Shown: positions 52,581-62,059, numbered from the stretch's first letter. The stretch is 64,000 bases of DNA from Ensifer adhaerens (GCF_002940685.1 NZ_PNFP01000014.1:1-64000), one strand, 5' to 3'. Made by a program: numbers and translations. The notes: generated by a model from the letters alone, not told the origin.

Positions 52581-53474
52581 ATGACTAAATCGAATCCCGA
52601 CTGGTCCCTTTATCGCTCCTTCCTCGCCGTCCTGCGGGAAGGTTCGCTGTCGGCCGCTGCGCGGGTGCTGGGGCTTAGCCAGCCGACGCTCGGTCGGCAT
52701 ATCGCGGCACTGGAAACAGCACTTGGCCACAGCCTGTTCACTCGCTCTCCTGACGGGCTTCTCCCCACCAGGGCGGCGGAGGCGCTACGTCCAAAGGCGG
52801 AAGCGCTTGAGGCAGCGGCTGAGGCCCTTCTGCGCGCCGCCTCTGGGCTGCCGGGCGACGATGTGGGCACCGTGCGCATCACGACCAGCGAGATCATCGC
52901 TGCCGAAGTCCTCGCGCCCATCCTTGCCGGACTGCAGGAAGAGCATCCGCGGATCGTCTTGGAGCTAGTGGTCAGCAACCGCCTAACGGACCTCCTGCGG
53001 CGCGATGCCGATATCGCGGTGCGTATGGCCTCGCCCCAACAGGAGGCTCTGTTGGCAAGGCGCATCGGCGACGTGGACCTCGGCCTATTTGCCTCGCCTC
53101 GTTATCTTGCCCGCCGCCCCGCCCCAGAAAGTGTGGCAGCGCTGTTCGCACAACATGCCATCGTTGGCTTTGATGTTCCCTTACCCTACACGCGGACCTT
53201 CCAGCTGGAGGGTAAACCGGTGACGCGTGAGCGCTTCTCTCTGCGCACGGATAGCGACATGGGCCAGTTTTCCGCCATCCGCGCCGGCTGCGGTATCGGC
53301 GTCTGCCACGGACCACTTGCCCGCCGCGAAGGGCTATCGCCCGTTCTGCCGCAAGCATTTTCATCGAAGGTCGGCATGTGGCTCTGCATGCACGAGGACC
53401 AAAAGACAGTTCCCCAGTGCCGCCTTGTCTTTGACAAGTTGACCCTTGGCCTCAACGCTTATGTCAGGGCCTGA
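52581..53474 (+). CDS. LysR-family regulator of the epoxide hydrolase
   Basis: 297 residues. HTH: DWSLYRSFLAVLREGSLSAAARVLGLSQPTLGRHIAALETALGHSLFTRSPDG. The effector domain has VGTVRITTSEIIAAEVLAPIL and ADIAVRMASPQQ. ATG 52581 is preceded by ATTCATGAAT (52569-52578), a small palindrome that may be part of its binding site. Only 93 bases separate it from the divergent hydrolase, the classical LysR arrangement. Confidence 0.92.
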   Translation: MTKSNPDWSLYRSFLAVLREGSLSAAARVLGLSQPTLGRHIAALETALGHSLFTRSPDGLLPTRAAEALRPKAEALEAAAEALLRAASGLPGDDVGTVRITTSEIIAAEVLAPILAGLQEEHPRIVLELVVSNRLTDLLRRDADIAVRMASPQQEALLARRIGDVDLGLFASPRYLARRPAPESVAALFAQHAIVGFDVPLPYTRTFQLEGKPVTRERFSLRTDSDMGQFSAIRAGCGIGVCHGPLARREGLSPVLPQAFSSKVGMWLCMHEDQKTVPQCRLVFDKLTLGLNAYVRA

Positions 53475-53601
53475 GCCTTCTCGGCTGGCTGGCCCGCTTT
53501 CCCATGATGATCTCCTTCGTCACAAAGGAGCTGGGCGCGCGCGCAATGCTTCGAGTGGAAGCCCTCCTTTCTGGTAGGGCCTTCCGGATCATGGTCCCAG
53601 A

Positions 53602-54309
53602 TTACTGAGTGGACGACAGCTCCATACCGGTAGTGGTGTCAGACAGCGGAAGATAATTGGTCGGCGCCGTAGTTTTCATACTCGCATAGTAGGTGTCGGC
53701 GGCGGCTACTCGTAGTCGGACATAGGGAATGTCTGTCCCATCGGATTGTCGGGGGATGTCACGATGCTGTTGGATTTTGCGGTTGATAATCGCATCTCCG
53801 CCGAAAAGATTGCGGGAAGTGCGGTTGATCCTGGCGAAAAGTCGGCTCGCGGCCCTTGCATCCATCGGTAGGCTGAAGTTGTTCGGGAACATGGCGTCGA
53901 TGTCGTCGTGCCGCTTCGTCATCGTGGCGATGTCCTCATCCGAGCTCACAATCGTGTCCAAGAAAGTCTTCAAATAACTTTTCACTACACGCCGCGCAGC
54001 TGCATTCTTCGCGTCTTTACCAGCCTGCAAGGCCAAGTTGAGGATATAGCCCAGCTCGTTTGCGGAAATGACGTGGGCCATGTCGATACCCTTCTTGCTG
54101 ATTGACGCCATCTTCGACAAAGAGACGTTGGAGCTCACGCCGCCGAGGAAGTTCTGCACTTGCCGCTTGCGAAGATGAGCGGGGATTCTCGCCTGAATAT
54201 AAGCCGAGGTTTTGCGAACAACCTTGGCTCCGTTCTGGTTCGTCGGCCGTTTTGAAACCGAATACTTTCCGGTTGTCGGGTCGAGTACAAAATAGCTTGG
54301 CCCCGGCAT
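53602..54309 (-). CDS. Hypothetical 235-aa protein, last gene of the collar cassette
   Basis: A soluble basic protein. Start residues PSYFVLDPTTGKYSVSKRPTNQNGAKVV, a basic stretch AHLRKRQVQNFLGG, then GIDMAHVISANELGYILNLALQAGKDAKNAAARR, a helical domain with a single conserved-looking D-x-A-H, and a long helix TMTKRHDDIDAMFPNNF. I do not recognise the family; D-M-A-H with downstream basic residues could be a nuclease-like site, which is speculation. It begins 3 bases after the 521-aa gene, so the three are one transcript. Confidence 0.7.
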   Translation of the reverse strand: MPGPSYFVLDPTTGKYSVSKRPTNQNGAKVVRKTSAYIQARIPAHLRKRQVQNFLGGVSSNVSLSKMASISKKGIDMAHVISANELGYILNLALQAGKDAKNAAARRVVKSYLKTFLDTIVSSDEDIATMTKRHDDIDAMFPNNFSLPMDARAASRLFARINRTSRNLFGGDAIINRKIQQHRDIPRQSDGTDIPYVRLRVAAADTYYASMKTTAPTNYLPLSDTTTGMELSSTQ

Positions 54310-54312
54310 TGC

Positions 54313-55878
54313 TCAACAGACCAGAAGCGCGCGAAGCGCGTAGCCGCAGGACCATTCACCGGACGGATTACCGTCGAGGGGACCGATCACGATATCCAAC
54401 TCGTTCAGGCCGGTTCGCAGATAGTTGTAATAGTCCGCCGAGGCGTAGTCCTTGTCCCGCAAGATGACTTTCGTAATGTTGTCGGAGCCGCTGCTGGCGT
54501 CGCTTGCATCGACGCGCCGTATGATCGGGTTTCTGACGTTCTTGTTTATGACAATTGTCAGCGTGCATGCGGCCTGAGTTGTAGTCCAGTGTTTCAGATA
54601 GAGCGAAAATTCCTTTTCTGTATCCGCGATCTTGAACGATACGCTGAGCGACGCCGTCTTGTTCTTGGGGCCCAAATCTGCGCGCAGGACGCCGTCGGAT
54701 TGAGTGAACTCGGTAAAGCCGGCTCCCGTGACATAAATGTTGTTTGCACCGGAAAAAATGCGAAACGCGCCTGAAGCGTCAGGGGCCCGGGCAAATTCGA
54801 GCGGAGCAAACCCGACGATCGCTTCGTTGCCAGGCCCGTCGGCGATGATGGGATGAAGACCCAGCAGCGCAAGGTTCAAGTGATGCACCTTTTCGAAGTC
54901 GCCGCGCCTGTCGATGGATGCAATGATCGGTGGCGGTGCTTTGGGATCCGCTTCACCTGCGCGCAGTCGATGGCTCGCGGTGTAATAGCGAACCTTGTGC
55001 CGCACATCGATGGTTTCTGCGGCAGCTGACGGTTTGCGAACCTGGATCAACCACTTGGCGGACGCATGAAACGTGATGCCGTAAAGCGAGAGTTCGCTAG
55101 GTGGATAGACTTGCTTGCCATCCGATAGCTGCCACTTGACCGCATCGGGCAGCGAAACATTCTTGTCGGAATCCTTAACGTGGAACCGCAATACGTCCCA
55201 AGGATACTCCTGTCCCCATATCCAGGTCGGGTAGCGGCTGGCTCGATCAAGCGAGGCGTAGCTTGCCCAATCCTTGATGCTCATAGCGGTGCCCATTGTC
55301 AGGCCGGTCGAGCTTCCAGTGGTGGAGCCATGCGAGGTCTCGAGCGAGTGGCTGTGAGTTACCGAGCGCCCGCCGCTCGCAAACAAAGAAAGACTGCCTC
55401 CGCCATTCATCGTCGGCATGTCACCCGTAGCGCCACCGCCCATCCAACCTGAAAGCGAACCACCGACGTCCCAGGATTGGGTGTTCGACGTCGAGGAGCC
55501 GCGGGTACGCTGTGAGCTATGGGAGACCGTACCCGCTGTCGATGAATCCTGATTGACGCTGATCGCACTGTTCAGCGTCTTGGGCAGGTAGTCGAGCAAT
55601 CGTATTTCGAGGCTCGGGTCGGTTGAAACAGGCTCCATCGCGTTGATCAAAGCAGCCGCATAATCGGTGAACTCAAGCGCTGCGAATAGGTCGGAAACCC
55701 CTGATGGAATTGAAATCCTGGCATGAGCGTTCAGCACATAGGCGCGCATGTTTGCAAGATTGCGTACGTCGCTACCTGCTTGCACCTCGTAATCCACCGC
55801 CAACGAGCCGACGGCGATGCCGTTCAAGATGACATCATCAATTTCGCTCCAGGTGCAGAAATCCTTCGGCTGCGTCAT
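54313..55878 (-). CDS. Hypothetical 521-aa Ser/Gly-rich protein of the collar cassette
   Basis: No family recognised. Residues 1-100 are a mixed alpha/beta domain (WSEIDDVILNGIAVGSLAVD). Residues 105-205 are a Ser/Thr/Gly-rich low-complexity region (SHSSQRTRGSSTSNTQSW, GGSLSGWMGGGATG). From about 210 there is a folded domain with RYPTWIWGQEYPWDVLRFHV, WLIQVRKPS and several beta strands. The end (LRTGLNELDIVIGPLDGNPSGEWSCGY) is also structured. There is no signal peptide or membrane helix. It starts 1 base after the collar gene. A structural, fibre-like or secreted effector role is possible. Confidence 0.7.
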   Translation of the reverse strand: MTQPKDFCTWSEIDDVILNGIAVGSLAVDYEVQAGSDVRNLANMRAYVLNAHARISIPSGVSDLFAALEFTDYAAALINAMEPVSTDPSLEIRLLDYLPKTLNSAISVNQDSSTAGTVSHSSQRTRGSSTSNTQSWDVGGSLSGWMGGGATGDMPTMNGGGSLSLFASGGRSVTHSHSLETSHGSTTGSSTGLTMGTAMSIKDWASYASLDRASRYPTWIWGQEYPWDVLRFHVKDSDKNVSLPDAVKWQLSDGKQVYPPSELSLYGITFHASAKWLIQVRKPSAAAETIDVRHKVRYYTASHRLRAGEADPKAPPPIIASIDRRGDFEKVHHLNLALLGLHPIIADGPGNEAIVGFAPLEFARAPDASGAFRIFSGANNIYVTGAGFTEFTQSDGVLRADLGPKNKTASLSVSFKIADTEKEFSLYLKHWTTTQAACTLTIVINKNVRNPIIRRVDASDASSGSDNITKVILRDKDYASADYYNYLRTGLNELDIVIGPLDGNPSGEWSCGYALRALLVC

Positions 55879-55879
55879 C

Positions 55880-56368
55880 TCACTGCGCCTTCACGATGTA
55901 GTAGACGTAGGCATTGATTGGCCGGGTCTCATTCCCGCCGGCGGGATCGGTCTGGGCTTTGCCCTGCTGCCACCAGGGGCTGCCGGCAATCTTTCCCTTG
56001 CCGTTTGGAAACATATGATATCCGTGGGTATGCGACCGGAATTGATCCTCCTGGACAGAGCCTACGCCTGTATTGGCATCGGCCGAGTTGTCCAAGCCAT
56101 GGCGTGACCCGGCGTCGGGATCGCGCCCTGCACCGTCATCGACACCACGCAAAAAATAGCCGCGGAAGTCAGGAAGGCAGAAACATTTGTTTTCGTCGAA
56201 CGGCCTGGAGGTGGTTGATCGACGGAACGAATGCCCGATCGCATCAAACAAAGCTTGATGCGGGGCGATTTCCAGCACCCGCCCGTCGCAATAGTACCAG
56301 CCCTGAGGCACTCGATCTTTTGATCCACACCACGCAACCACCGAGCCGACAGGAAGCTCCGCGCCCAT
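55880..56368 (-). CDS. Phage tail-collar-domain protein
   Basis: 162 residues. The tail-collar pattern is clear: ELPVGSVVAWCGSKDRVPQGWYYCDGRVLEIAPHQALFDAIGHSF (G-x-V, P-x-G-W-x-x-C-D-G), then CLPDFRGYFLRGVDDGAGRDP, a D-x-x-G-x-F-L-R-G collar motif, QFRSHTHGYHMF and the end ETRPINAYVYYIVKAQ. Such domains cap phage tails and also occur in orphan microcystin-dependent-like proteins. No tail, capsid or lysis genes are nearby. It leads the three-gene minus-strand cassette. Confidence 0.85.
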   Translation of the reverse strand: MGAELPVGSVVAWCGSKDRVPQGWYYCDGRVLEIAPHQALFDAIGHSFRRSTTSRPFDENKCFCLPDFRGYFLRGVDDGAGRDPDAGSRHGLDNSADANTGVGSVQEDQFRSHTHGYHMFPNGKGKIAGSPWWQQGKAQTDPAGGNETRPINAYVYYIVKAQ

Positions 56369-56927
56369 ACTCGCACCCCTCGTTGAAGTATCCCCAGAAG
56401 CATGATCTCATAAGCGCCACAGCAACTTATGCGAGATATCGCACTCATCACTACCGTGCGATAATCTGGTCGAACAGAGCCGCCGCCATAGAGTTTATAA
56501 AAGCGGTTCACGGACGCTTTAGATGGATGAAGGCGACTGAGCGAGATGATCCAAATTCAGACACGCCTTCGCCTGGGACATGGCTGATTTGAGTGCCGGC
56601 GACCCTCAAGCGGAGCCCGGGCTTGCGCATGGTCTACCGTTACCGGAGCGGCGTGCAGGATTGACAGCGCGTTAGGCCTTCAGTTGCTCAACTAGCATCC
56701 CAAGCGTTGGGTGTAGGCAAAACTTCGGGATGACCGTCAGGTTGCATCTGTCCGAGCAATGTCTCGGCGATGGACTTTCTGCACAATCAGCTCGCCGGCT
56801 CCGCTATCTGGTTCAGCAATGGCGCCCGCACCATGGCCGTCGTTTCCTCTGGTACGTCCGCAACATGGTGAAGGGGCGGATTTCTATCAGGACATCGACA
56901 TCATCGCCGATCCGGCGATCTCGTACC
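56369..56927. other. Gene-free stretch upstream of the collar cassette
   Basis: 559 bases with no supported gene. Bases 56,756-56,870 can encode AMDFLHNQLAGSAIWFSNG, faintly like the catalytic-domain start of an IS3-type transposase, but with no continuation. The promoter of the cassette must lie in 56,369-56,550. Confidence 0.35.
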
Positions 56928-58409
56928 CTAAAACGGATAGGCTGGTGGCGTGTTTTTGATCGTCAGCCATTGCCAATGAGTAAACTCGTCGATGCTGCTG
57001 GCACCGCCGATGCTGGTTCCGTTGCCTGAGGCACCGACGCCACCGAAGGGATTGACGACTTCGTCGTTTACGGTCTGATCGTTGATGTGCAAAATTCCGG
57101 TGCGAAGGCGGTCTCCGATCGCCATGGCGCGGCCGATGTCGGGCGAGATGACCGCCGCCGACAGGCCGTATTCCGTGCGGTTGGCGAGCTCCACCGCTTC
57201 GGCGTCCCCGACGAAAGGTGTAACGCAGGCAACGGGACCAAAGATTTCCTCCTCGAACGCTGCCATTCCCGGCCGGACGTCGCTCAAAACGCTGGGAGCG
57301 TAGAATAGGTCCTCGCTCGTGCCGCCGGCAGCCAGCCGCGCGCCCTGTTCGATCGACATTTTCACGACCCTGTCGATATGGTTGAGCTGATCCTTGTTAA
57401 TGATTGGGCCAATAGCCACATCCGGATCGGCGGGATTTCCCACAGGCAGGCTCCTTGCTTTCTCGGCGAGGGCTTCAACAAAGGTATCAAATAGCGGAGC
57501 TTCGACCAGGATTCGCCCGGACGCCATGCAGATCTGACCCTGGTGCAACCAGGCTCCCCATGCAGCGTTCTTTACCGCGAGATCGAGATCGGCGTCCTTA
57601 AGGATGATCAGCGTGTTCTTGCCGCCAAGTTCCAACGATACCTTCTTCAGATGCCGGCTGGCGCTTTCGCCAACGAGACGGCCAGCCTTGGTCGAGCCGG
57701 TGAACTGAATCATCGCGACGTTCGGGTCGGTCACCAAAGCGGCACCCGCCTCGCCGCCACCCGGGAGAACATGAAGTAGTCCCGCCGGCAGACCTGCCCG
57801 TTCGAACAGCGCGGCAAAGACCAGGCCGCCGCAGACCGCGGTGCGCGGATCAGGTTTCAACACCACGGCGTTGCCCAGAGCCAGTGCTGGCGCAACCGCA
57901 CGCATCGCAAGGTAGAGCGGAAAATTGAAAGGCGAGATGACGCCGACGACGCCATGCGGCCGGCGCCGGGCAAGACTGGTGCGGCCAGCTTCTGCCGGCA
58001 GTACCAGTCCCTGCGGTTGTGAAGCGAGCGCCGAGGCCTGATGCAGAACCTTGATGCTTAGCTGGGTTTCGAAAGCCGCTTTGCCGCGTGTCGAGCCGCT
58101 CTCTCGGACGAGCCATTCAACCACATCCGAAAAACTCCGTTCGAGCTCGGACGCTGCGTTGCGCATCAGCTTCGCACGTTCCTCGTAACTCACGCTCGCC
58201 CAGTCGCGCTGCGCCGTCACGGCCACAGCCGATGCTCGCCCGATGTCTTCAGGCCCAGCAAGGCCGATACGACCAAGCACGTTGCCGGTCGCCGGCTCCA
58301 CAATGTCGCTGGCGCTTTTCGCTTCGCGCCAACCAGCAGAGTAGATCGTGCCGGAGAGACGCTCGCCGGTGATGAGCCGCGCTTCAAGGGAAGGAACTGT
58401 TGTGGTCAA
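56928..58409 (-). CDS. Aldehyde dehydrogenase, benzaldehyde-dehydrogenase-like
   Basis: 493 residues. TTG 58409 (GAGG about 9 bases upstream) gives the usual start TTTVPSLEARLITGERLSGTIYSAGW; the frame upstream is unlike the family. NAD site FTGSTKAGRLVGE, general-base Glu in SLELGGKNTLII, and the nucleophile Cys in HQGQICMASGRIL (about 290) are present. INDQTVNDEVVNPFGGVGASGNG is the benzaldehyde/vanillin-dehydrogenase type. Product: acid from an aromatic or alkyl aldehyde. Likely regulated by the LysR at 58806. Confidence 0.9.
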   Translation of the reverse strand: MTTTVPSLEARLITGERLSGTIYSAGWREAKSASDIVEPATGNVLGRIGLAGPEDIGRASAVAVTAQRDWASVSYEERAKLMRNAASELERSFSDVVEWLVRESGSTRGKAAFETQLSIKVLHQASALASQPQGLVLPAEAGRTSLARRRPHGVVGVISPFNFPLYLAMRAVAPALALGNAVVLKPDPRTAVCGGLVFAALFERAGLPAGLLHVLPGGGEAGAALVTDPNVAMIQFTGSTKAGRLVGESASRHLKKVSLELGGKNTLIILKDADLDLAVKNAAWGAWLHQGQICMASGRILVEAPLFDTFVEALAEKARSLPVGNPADPDVAIGPIINKDQLNHIDRVVKMSIEQGARLAAGGTSEDLFYAPSVLSDVRPGMAAFEEEIFGPVACVTPFVGDAEAVELANRTEYGLSAAVISPDIGRAMAIGDRLRTGILHINDQTVNDEVVNPFGGVGASGNGTSIGGASSIDEFTHWQWLTIKNTPPAYPF

Positions 58410-58805
58410 CGTTTTACGCCTCTTGTTCGAGTTCGTGCGGGCCGTGGCAGGCTCGCGCATTCGTGCGACCGGGATATGTTGCGTGATGAGTGTTTATCCC
58501 GAACGCCCTCCTGCGAATGGTCTTGGAGGGATGCTAGGTCGGCCCTGGTCCGTCGTCCAACACTATCCCGGTCTACTTTGATACCTTTGAGGTATCGTGT
58601 TGATGCGGCGACCTTGGATCGTGGGGCTTCGGCGCAAACGTTGCTTTTCAAGCGCGCGCTACCTTGCTTTCGTTCCCTCGCCATGAGGATTCAGCCAAAG
58701 CTTCGGTCCGAGGTGTCGTCTACCCGGTGCGAATCTCGGGCGGAAGTACGGTCGACTGGAAAGCCGATCTCTGGAAGGCGGCCTACCTTGCACCCATCTC
58801 CTAGT
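58410..58805. other. Intergenic with a LysR-type box
   Basis: 396 bases between the LysR gene's end and the aldehyde dehydrogenase start. No gene is seen; the only notable structure is the palindrome at 58580-58596. Confidence 0.4.
58580..58596. promoter_or_regulatory. LysR box upstream of aldehyde dehydrogenase
   Basis: GATACC-TTTGA-GGTATC contains ATAC-N7-GTAT, the T-N11-A form bound by LysR proteins. It lies 171 bases upstream of the aldehyde dehydrogenase start, on its promoter side, and is a likely site for the LysR at 58806. Confidence 0.5.
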
Positions 58806-59717
58806 CTAGCTTTCGCTCGACAGAGAATTTCGCGCGGCATAGAGCTCGGCAACGAAGTCGGTAACGAGGGCGGAGTTGATGCCATCGGGTGGGCGCAAGA
58901 TGAGTGCGCGGAAATGGACCGGAGGATCGAAGGGGCGGGCAACGATACCTGCGATCATGCGATCCGCAATTACGGATGGATTGACAAGGCCGATCCCCAT
59001 TCCCTTTGCCGCCAGGATCGCGATCGTCAGTCCATAGGGGGTTTCGATTCTGATGTGCGGCCGCACACCATGCTCGGCGAAGATCTTGTCCATGGCGAGA
59101 CGGACCGTGTCCTCGGGCGACAAGGCCAGGAAAGGCTCGTTATCAAGGTCCGACGGCGAGATCACGGACTTCCTCGCCAGCCGATGATCCCTAGGCATCA
59201 CGCACACGGCGCGCGGCGTTGTAAAGACGCTGTGCAGCACGCCGCTGGTATCGACCTCATCGGCGGCGAGACCGATATCGAAGCTTCCGGATGCGACGAG
59301 GTCGCGTACGACGTTCGAGGTTCGGACCTGGTAGCTTATCCTTACCTGAGGATGTTTGCGCGCGAAGGCGACGATCGCGCGGGGCACGAGACCGTGTCCG
59401 AGCGCGGATAGGCTGGCAACGCGGACGGTGCCTGTGCCGACCTCTTTGATCTGGGCGGCGCGCAACCTCAGCCGATCGAGCCCGACAAGATTGGCCCTCA
59501 CCTCTGCATGAAACAGTTCGCCCTCACGCGTCGGCACCAACCGCCCGTGGATTCTATCGAAGAGCTTGAAGCCGAGTTCGGCTTCGAGCTTGGCCAGCGA
59601 GCGGCTGATGGCTGGCTGCGACGTGTCGAGCAGGTTTGCCGCCGCACCTGCGCCACGGGTGATCATGATCGCATTGAAAACATCGATGTCGCGCAGGTTC
59701 ACCGGAGGGCCACCCAT
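58806..59717 (-). CDS. LysR-family regulator (opine/amino-acid branch)
   Basis: 303 residues. HTH: VNLRDIDVFNAIMITRGAGAAANLLDTSQPAISRSLAKLEAELGFKLFDRIHGRLVPT, of the OccR/NocR type that senses opines and related amino acids. The effector domain has VRVASLSALGHGLVPRAI and SFDIGLAADEVD. ATG 59717 is used; a GTG at 59702 is a shorter option. It diverges from the PLP enzyme at 59786 (68 bases), so it most likely controls that operon and, through 58580-58596, the dehydrogenase. Confidence 0.9.
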   Translation of the reverse strand: MGGPPVNLRDIDVFNAIMITRGAGAAANLLDTSQPAISRSLAKLEAELGFKLFDRIHGRLVPTREGELFHAEVRANLVGLDRLRLRAAQIKEVGTGTVRVASLSALGHGLVPRAIVAFARKHPQVRISYQVRTSNVVRDLVASGSFDIGLAADEVDTSGVLHSVFTTPRAVCVMPRDHRLARKSVISPSDLDNEPFLALSPEDTVRLAMDKIFAEHGVRPHIRIETPYGLTIAILAAKGMGIGLVNPSVIADRMIAGIVARPFDPPVHFRALILRPPDGINSALVTDFVAELYAARNSLSSES

Positions 59718-59785
59718 ATCAAAAACGAATGGAGTTTATCATTCTGGCCATGGCAGGCAATGGCTGAGAGGCTTACCGTCCATGC

Positions 59786-60985
59786 ATGACCGAAAACGTT
59801 GACACCTCCCACGTCCATCCCCCCAAGCGCTCGAGCGAGCCCTTTCAGGCCTTGGTGATGCCCGTTGAGCGGGCTTCAACCGTCATCTTCGATGATCTGG
59901 AAGCCTTCGAACGGCGAGCTGAACGCCTCTATGACGGCTTCAGCTACGGGCTCTACGGTACGCCGACAAGCCGGCAGCTGGAGGACCACATTGCAGCACT
60001 TGAGGGGGCGACCCGAGCACTCGTCGTCTCCTCGGGCATGGCTGCCATCGCCCTTTCGACGCTTGCGGTCTGCAAAGGTGGCGATCGTGTCCTGATGCCC
60101 TGGTCCCTCTATGGACCGGCCCGAGACATGGCCGACCGGCTCCTGCGGCCGCTCGGGATCGAAGCCGTCTGTTACGATCCCAGGCTCGACGCCGGTGTCG
60201 GCCCGCTCATAGACCAGCGGACGCGTCTCGTCTGGGTCGAGTCACCCGGTTCGGCAACCTTCGAGGTTCAGGATGTTCCAGCAATCGTCGCTGCGGCCCA
60301 CAGGGCAGGGGCTCTCGTCGCCGCCGACAACACCTGGGCTTCCCACGTCTTGTTCAGGCCGCTGGAACACGGCGTCGACATCGCAATGCAAGCGCTTTCC
60401 AAGCACGCCGGCGGCCACGGCGACCTGCTTATGGGTTCGGTCGCCGTGCGCGACGAAGCACTTTTCCGGCGCCTCAAGGACACCGCCCGCTTTCTCGGCT
60501 ACGGCGTGTCCCCAGAGGACTGCGCGCTGTGCGAGCGCGGTCTGATGACGTTGCCCCTGCGCATGCGGCACGCTGCGGCAACGGCCGAGGCGATCATGGA
60601 CTGGCTCTCAACACGCTCTGAAGTCGCGCAGATATTGCATCCTTCCCGCCGCGATCACCCTGGGCACACGGTTTGGAAACGCGACTTTGCCGGGTCTGCC
60701 GGCGTGTTCTCAATCGTGCTTAGACCAGAGTTTCAGCGCCTGCAGTCCGAAGCGCTCAGCCGAATGCGCCTGTTCAGGCTCGGCGCCAGCTGGGGAGGAG
60801 TTCATTCGCTGGTGGCCGTCAGTGATCCCAGAAAGGGCCGTACGGATCTCGAATGGCTAAGACCCGGGCCGGTGTGGCGGTTGTCCATCGGGCTCGAAAC
60901 GGTCGGAGACCTCAAGGATGATCTCGCGAAGGCGTTTGAACACTTCGCAGACCATGTGCTCACGCCGGTTGCTGCGACCGAATGA
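59786..60985 (+). CDS. Cys/Met-metabolism PLP enzyme (cystathionine beta-lyase-like)
   Basis: 399 residues from ATG 59786. Family order: PFQALVMPVERASTVIFDDLEAFERR, GFSYGLYGTPTSRQLEDHIAALEGA, SSGMAAIALSTLAV, PGSATFEVQDVPAIVAAAHRAGALVAADNTWAS, and the PLP Lys in MQALSKHAGGHGDLLMG (about 210). The product, for example homocysteine or another thiol from a C-S lyase reaction, is an inference. It is followed by an amino-acid ABC importer, so an imported sulfur amino acid may be its substrate. Confidence 0.88.
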   Translation: MTENVDTSHVHPPKRSSEPFQALVMPVERASTVIFDDLEAFERRAERLYDGFSYGLYGTPTSRQLEDHIAALEGATRALVVSSGMAAIALSTLAVCKGGDRVLMPWSLYGPARDMADRLLRPLGIEAVCYDPRLDAGVGPLIDQRTRLVWVESPGSATFEVQDVPAIVAAAHRAGALVAADNTWASHVLFRPLEHGVDIAMQALSKHAGGHGDLLMGSVAVRDEALFRRLKDTARFLGYGVSPEDCALCERGLMTLPLRMRHAAATAEAIMDWLSTRSEVAQILHPSRRDHPGHTVWKRDFAGSAGVFSIVLRPEFQRLQSEALSRMRLFRLGASWGGVHSLVAVSDPRKGRTDLEWLRPGPVWRLSIGLETVGDLKDDLAKAFEHFADHVLTPVAATE

Positions 60986-61016
60986 ACATCTCTCTTAACA
61001 AAAAAAGGGGACTGAG

Positions 61017-62051
61017 ATGAAATGCAATTCTCTGAAGATGCTTGCGGGGGCTGTGGTCACACTTGCCGGCCTTTCATCAGGCGTTGATGACGCGGCCGCA
61101 CAAGCTGTGGTGAACAAGATCAAGGAACGCGGCTACGTCAGTTGTGGCGCGAGCCAAGGCGTGCCCGGCCTCTCGCGACCGGACGAGAAGGGATACTACC
61201 GCGGCTTCGATTCCGACATCTGCCGCACGTTCGCGGTGGCCCTGCTCGGAGACAAGGACAAGATCCGCTACGTGCCGCTCACTGCCGGCCAGCGGTTTCC
61301 GGCACTTCAGACAGGCGAGATCGACATTCTGTCGCGAACCTCGACGATTACCTACAGCCGCGATGCGGTCGTGCGATTTGTCTGGATCAATCTCTACGAC
61401 ACCGACGGACTGCTGGTTCGCAAGGCCGACAAGATCACCGAACCGAGACTGCTCGACGGAAAAACCGTTTGCCTGCAGGGCGGCGGCTCGCTGACCGAAA
61501 AGGCGATCGAGGAAACGGAGGAAGAGTTCGGCATTGCGATGAAGAAGGTCTACTACGACTCGACGATCCAGGCGCGTGACGCCTTTTTTGGCGGGCGTTG
61601 CGATTCCTATGTCACCGACGGTACCGCTGCCGCCGGCCAGCGCGCATCCGTCGCCAAGAACCCAGCCGACTACGACATCATCAAGGTTGGTCATGCGGCA
61701 GAGCCAAATGGCGTGGCCGTTGCTCGTGGCGACGACCAACTGTTCGACGTGGTGCGCTGGACGATGAACGCTCTGTTCTGGGCTGAGGCCAACGGCATTA
61801 CGTCGCAGAATATCGACGAAAAGCTCGCCTCCAGCAGCGCCGAAGTAAAGCGCGTGCTCGGAGAGGAGGCCGGTTTCGGCAAGCCGCTCGGGCTGGACGA
61901 CAAGTGGGCCTACAACGTCATCAAGCAGATGGGCAACTACGCAGAGATCTGGGACAGGAACCTCGGAAAGGACAGTCCCTTGAAGGTCGAGCGCGGTTTG
62001 AACGCACTGTGGAGCGACGGCGGTCTGAACTATCCCTTCCCTTGGGAGTGA
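61017..62051 (+). CDS. Amino-acid ABC transporter substrate-binding protein (AapJ-like)
   Basis: 344 residues; AAAGGGG precedes ATG. Signal LKMLAGAVVTLAGLSSG. Mature start VVNKIKERGYVSCGASQGVPGLSRPDEKGYYRGFDSDICRTFAVAL is the general L-amino-acid receptor pattern, and DILSRTSTITYSRD and GKTVCLQGGGSLTEKAI match it. Ends in a stem-loop (62060-62081) before the permease genes. Takes part in uptake of an amino acid for the lyase next to it. Confidence 0.92.
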   Translation: MKCNSLKMLAGAVVTLAGLSSGVDDAAAQAVVNKIKERGYVSCGASQGVPGLSRPDEKGYYRGFDSDICRTFAVALLGDKDKIRYVPLTAGQRFPALQTGEIDILSRTSTITYSRDAVVRFVWINLYDTDGLLVRKADKITEPRLLDGKTVCLQGGGSLTEKAIEETEEEFGIAMKKVYYDSTIQARDAFFGGRCDSYVTDGTAAAGQRASVAKNPADYDIIKVGHAAEPNGVAVARGDDQLFDVVRWTMNALFWAEANGITSQNIDEKLASSSAEVKRVLGEEAGFGKPLGLDDKWAYNVIKQMGNYAEIWDRNLGKDSPLKVERGLNALWSDGGLNYPFPWE

Positions 62052-62059
62052 GCGGTCCT

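Noticed and set aside
56756-56870. Possible IS3-type transposase start
   Set aside because: Only about 8 residues look right; no D-D-E continuation or terminal repeats.
36849-58372. Many Arg/Ala/Pro-rich ORFs opposite to real genes
   Set aside because: Typical shadow frames in GC-rich DNA; none keeps a family motif.
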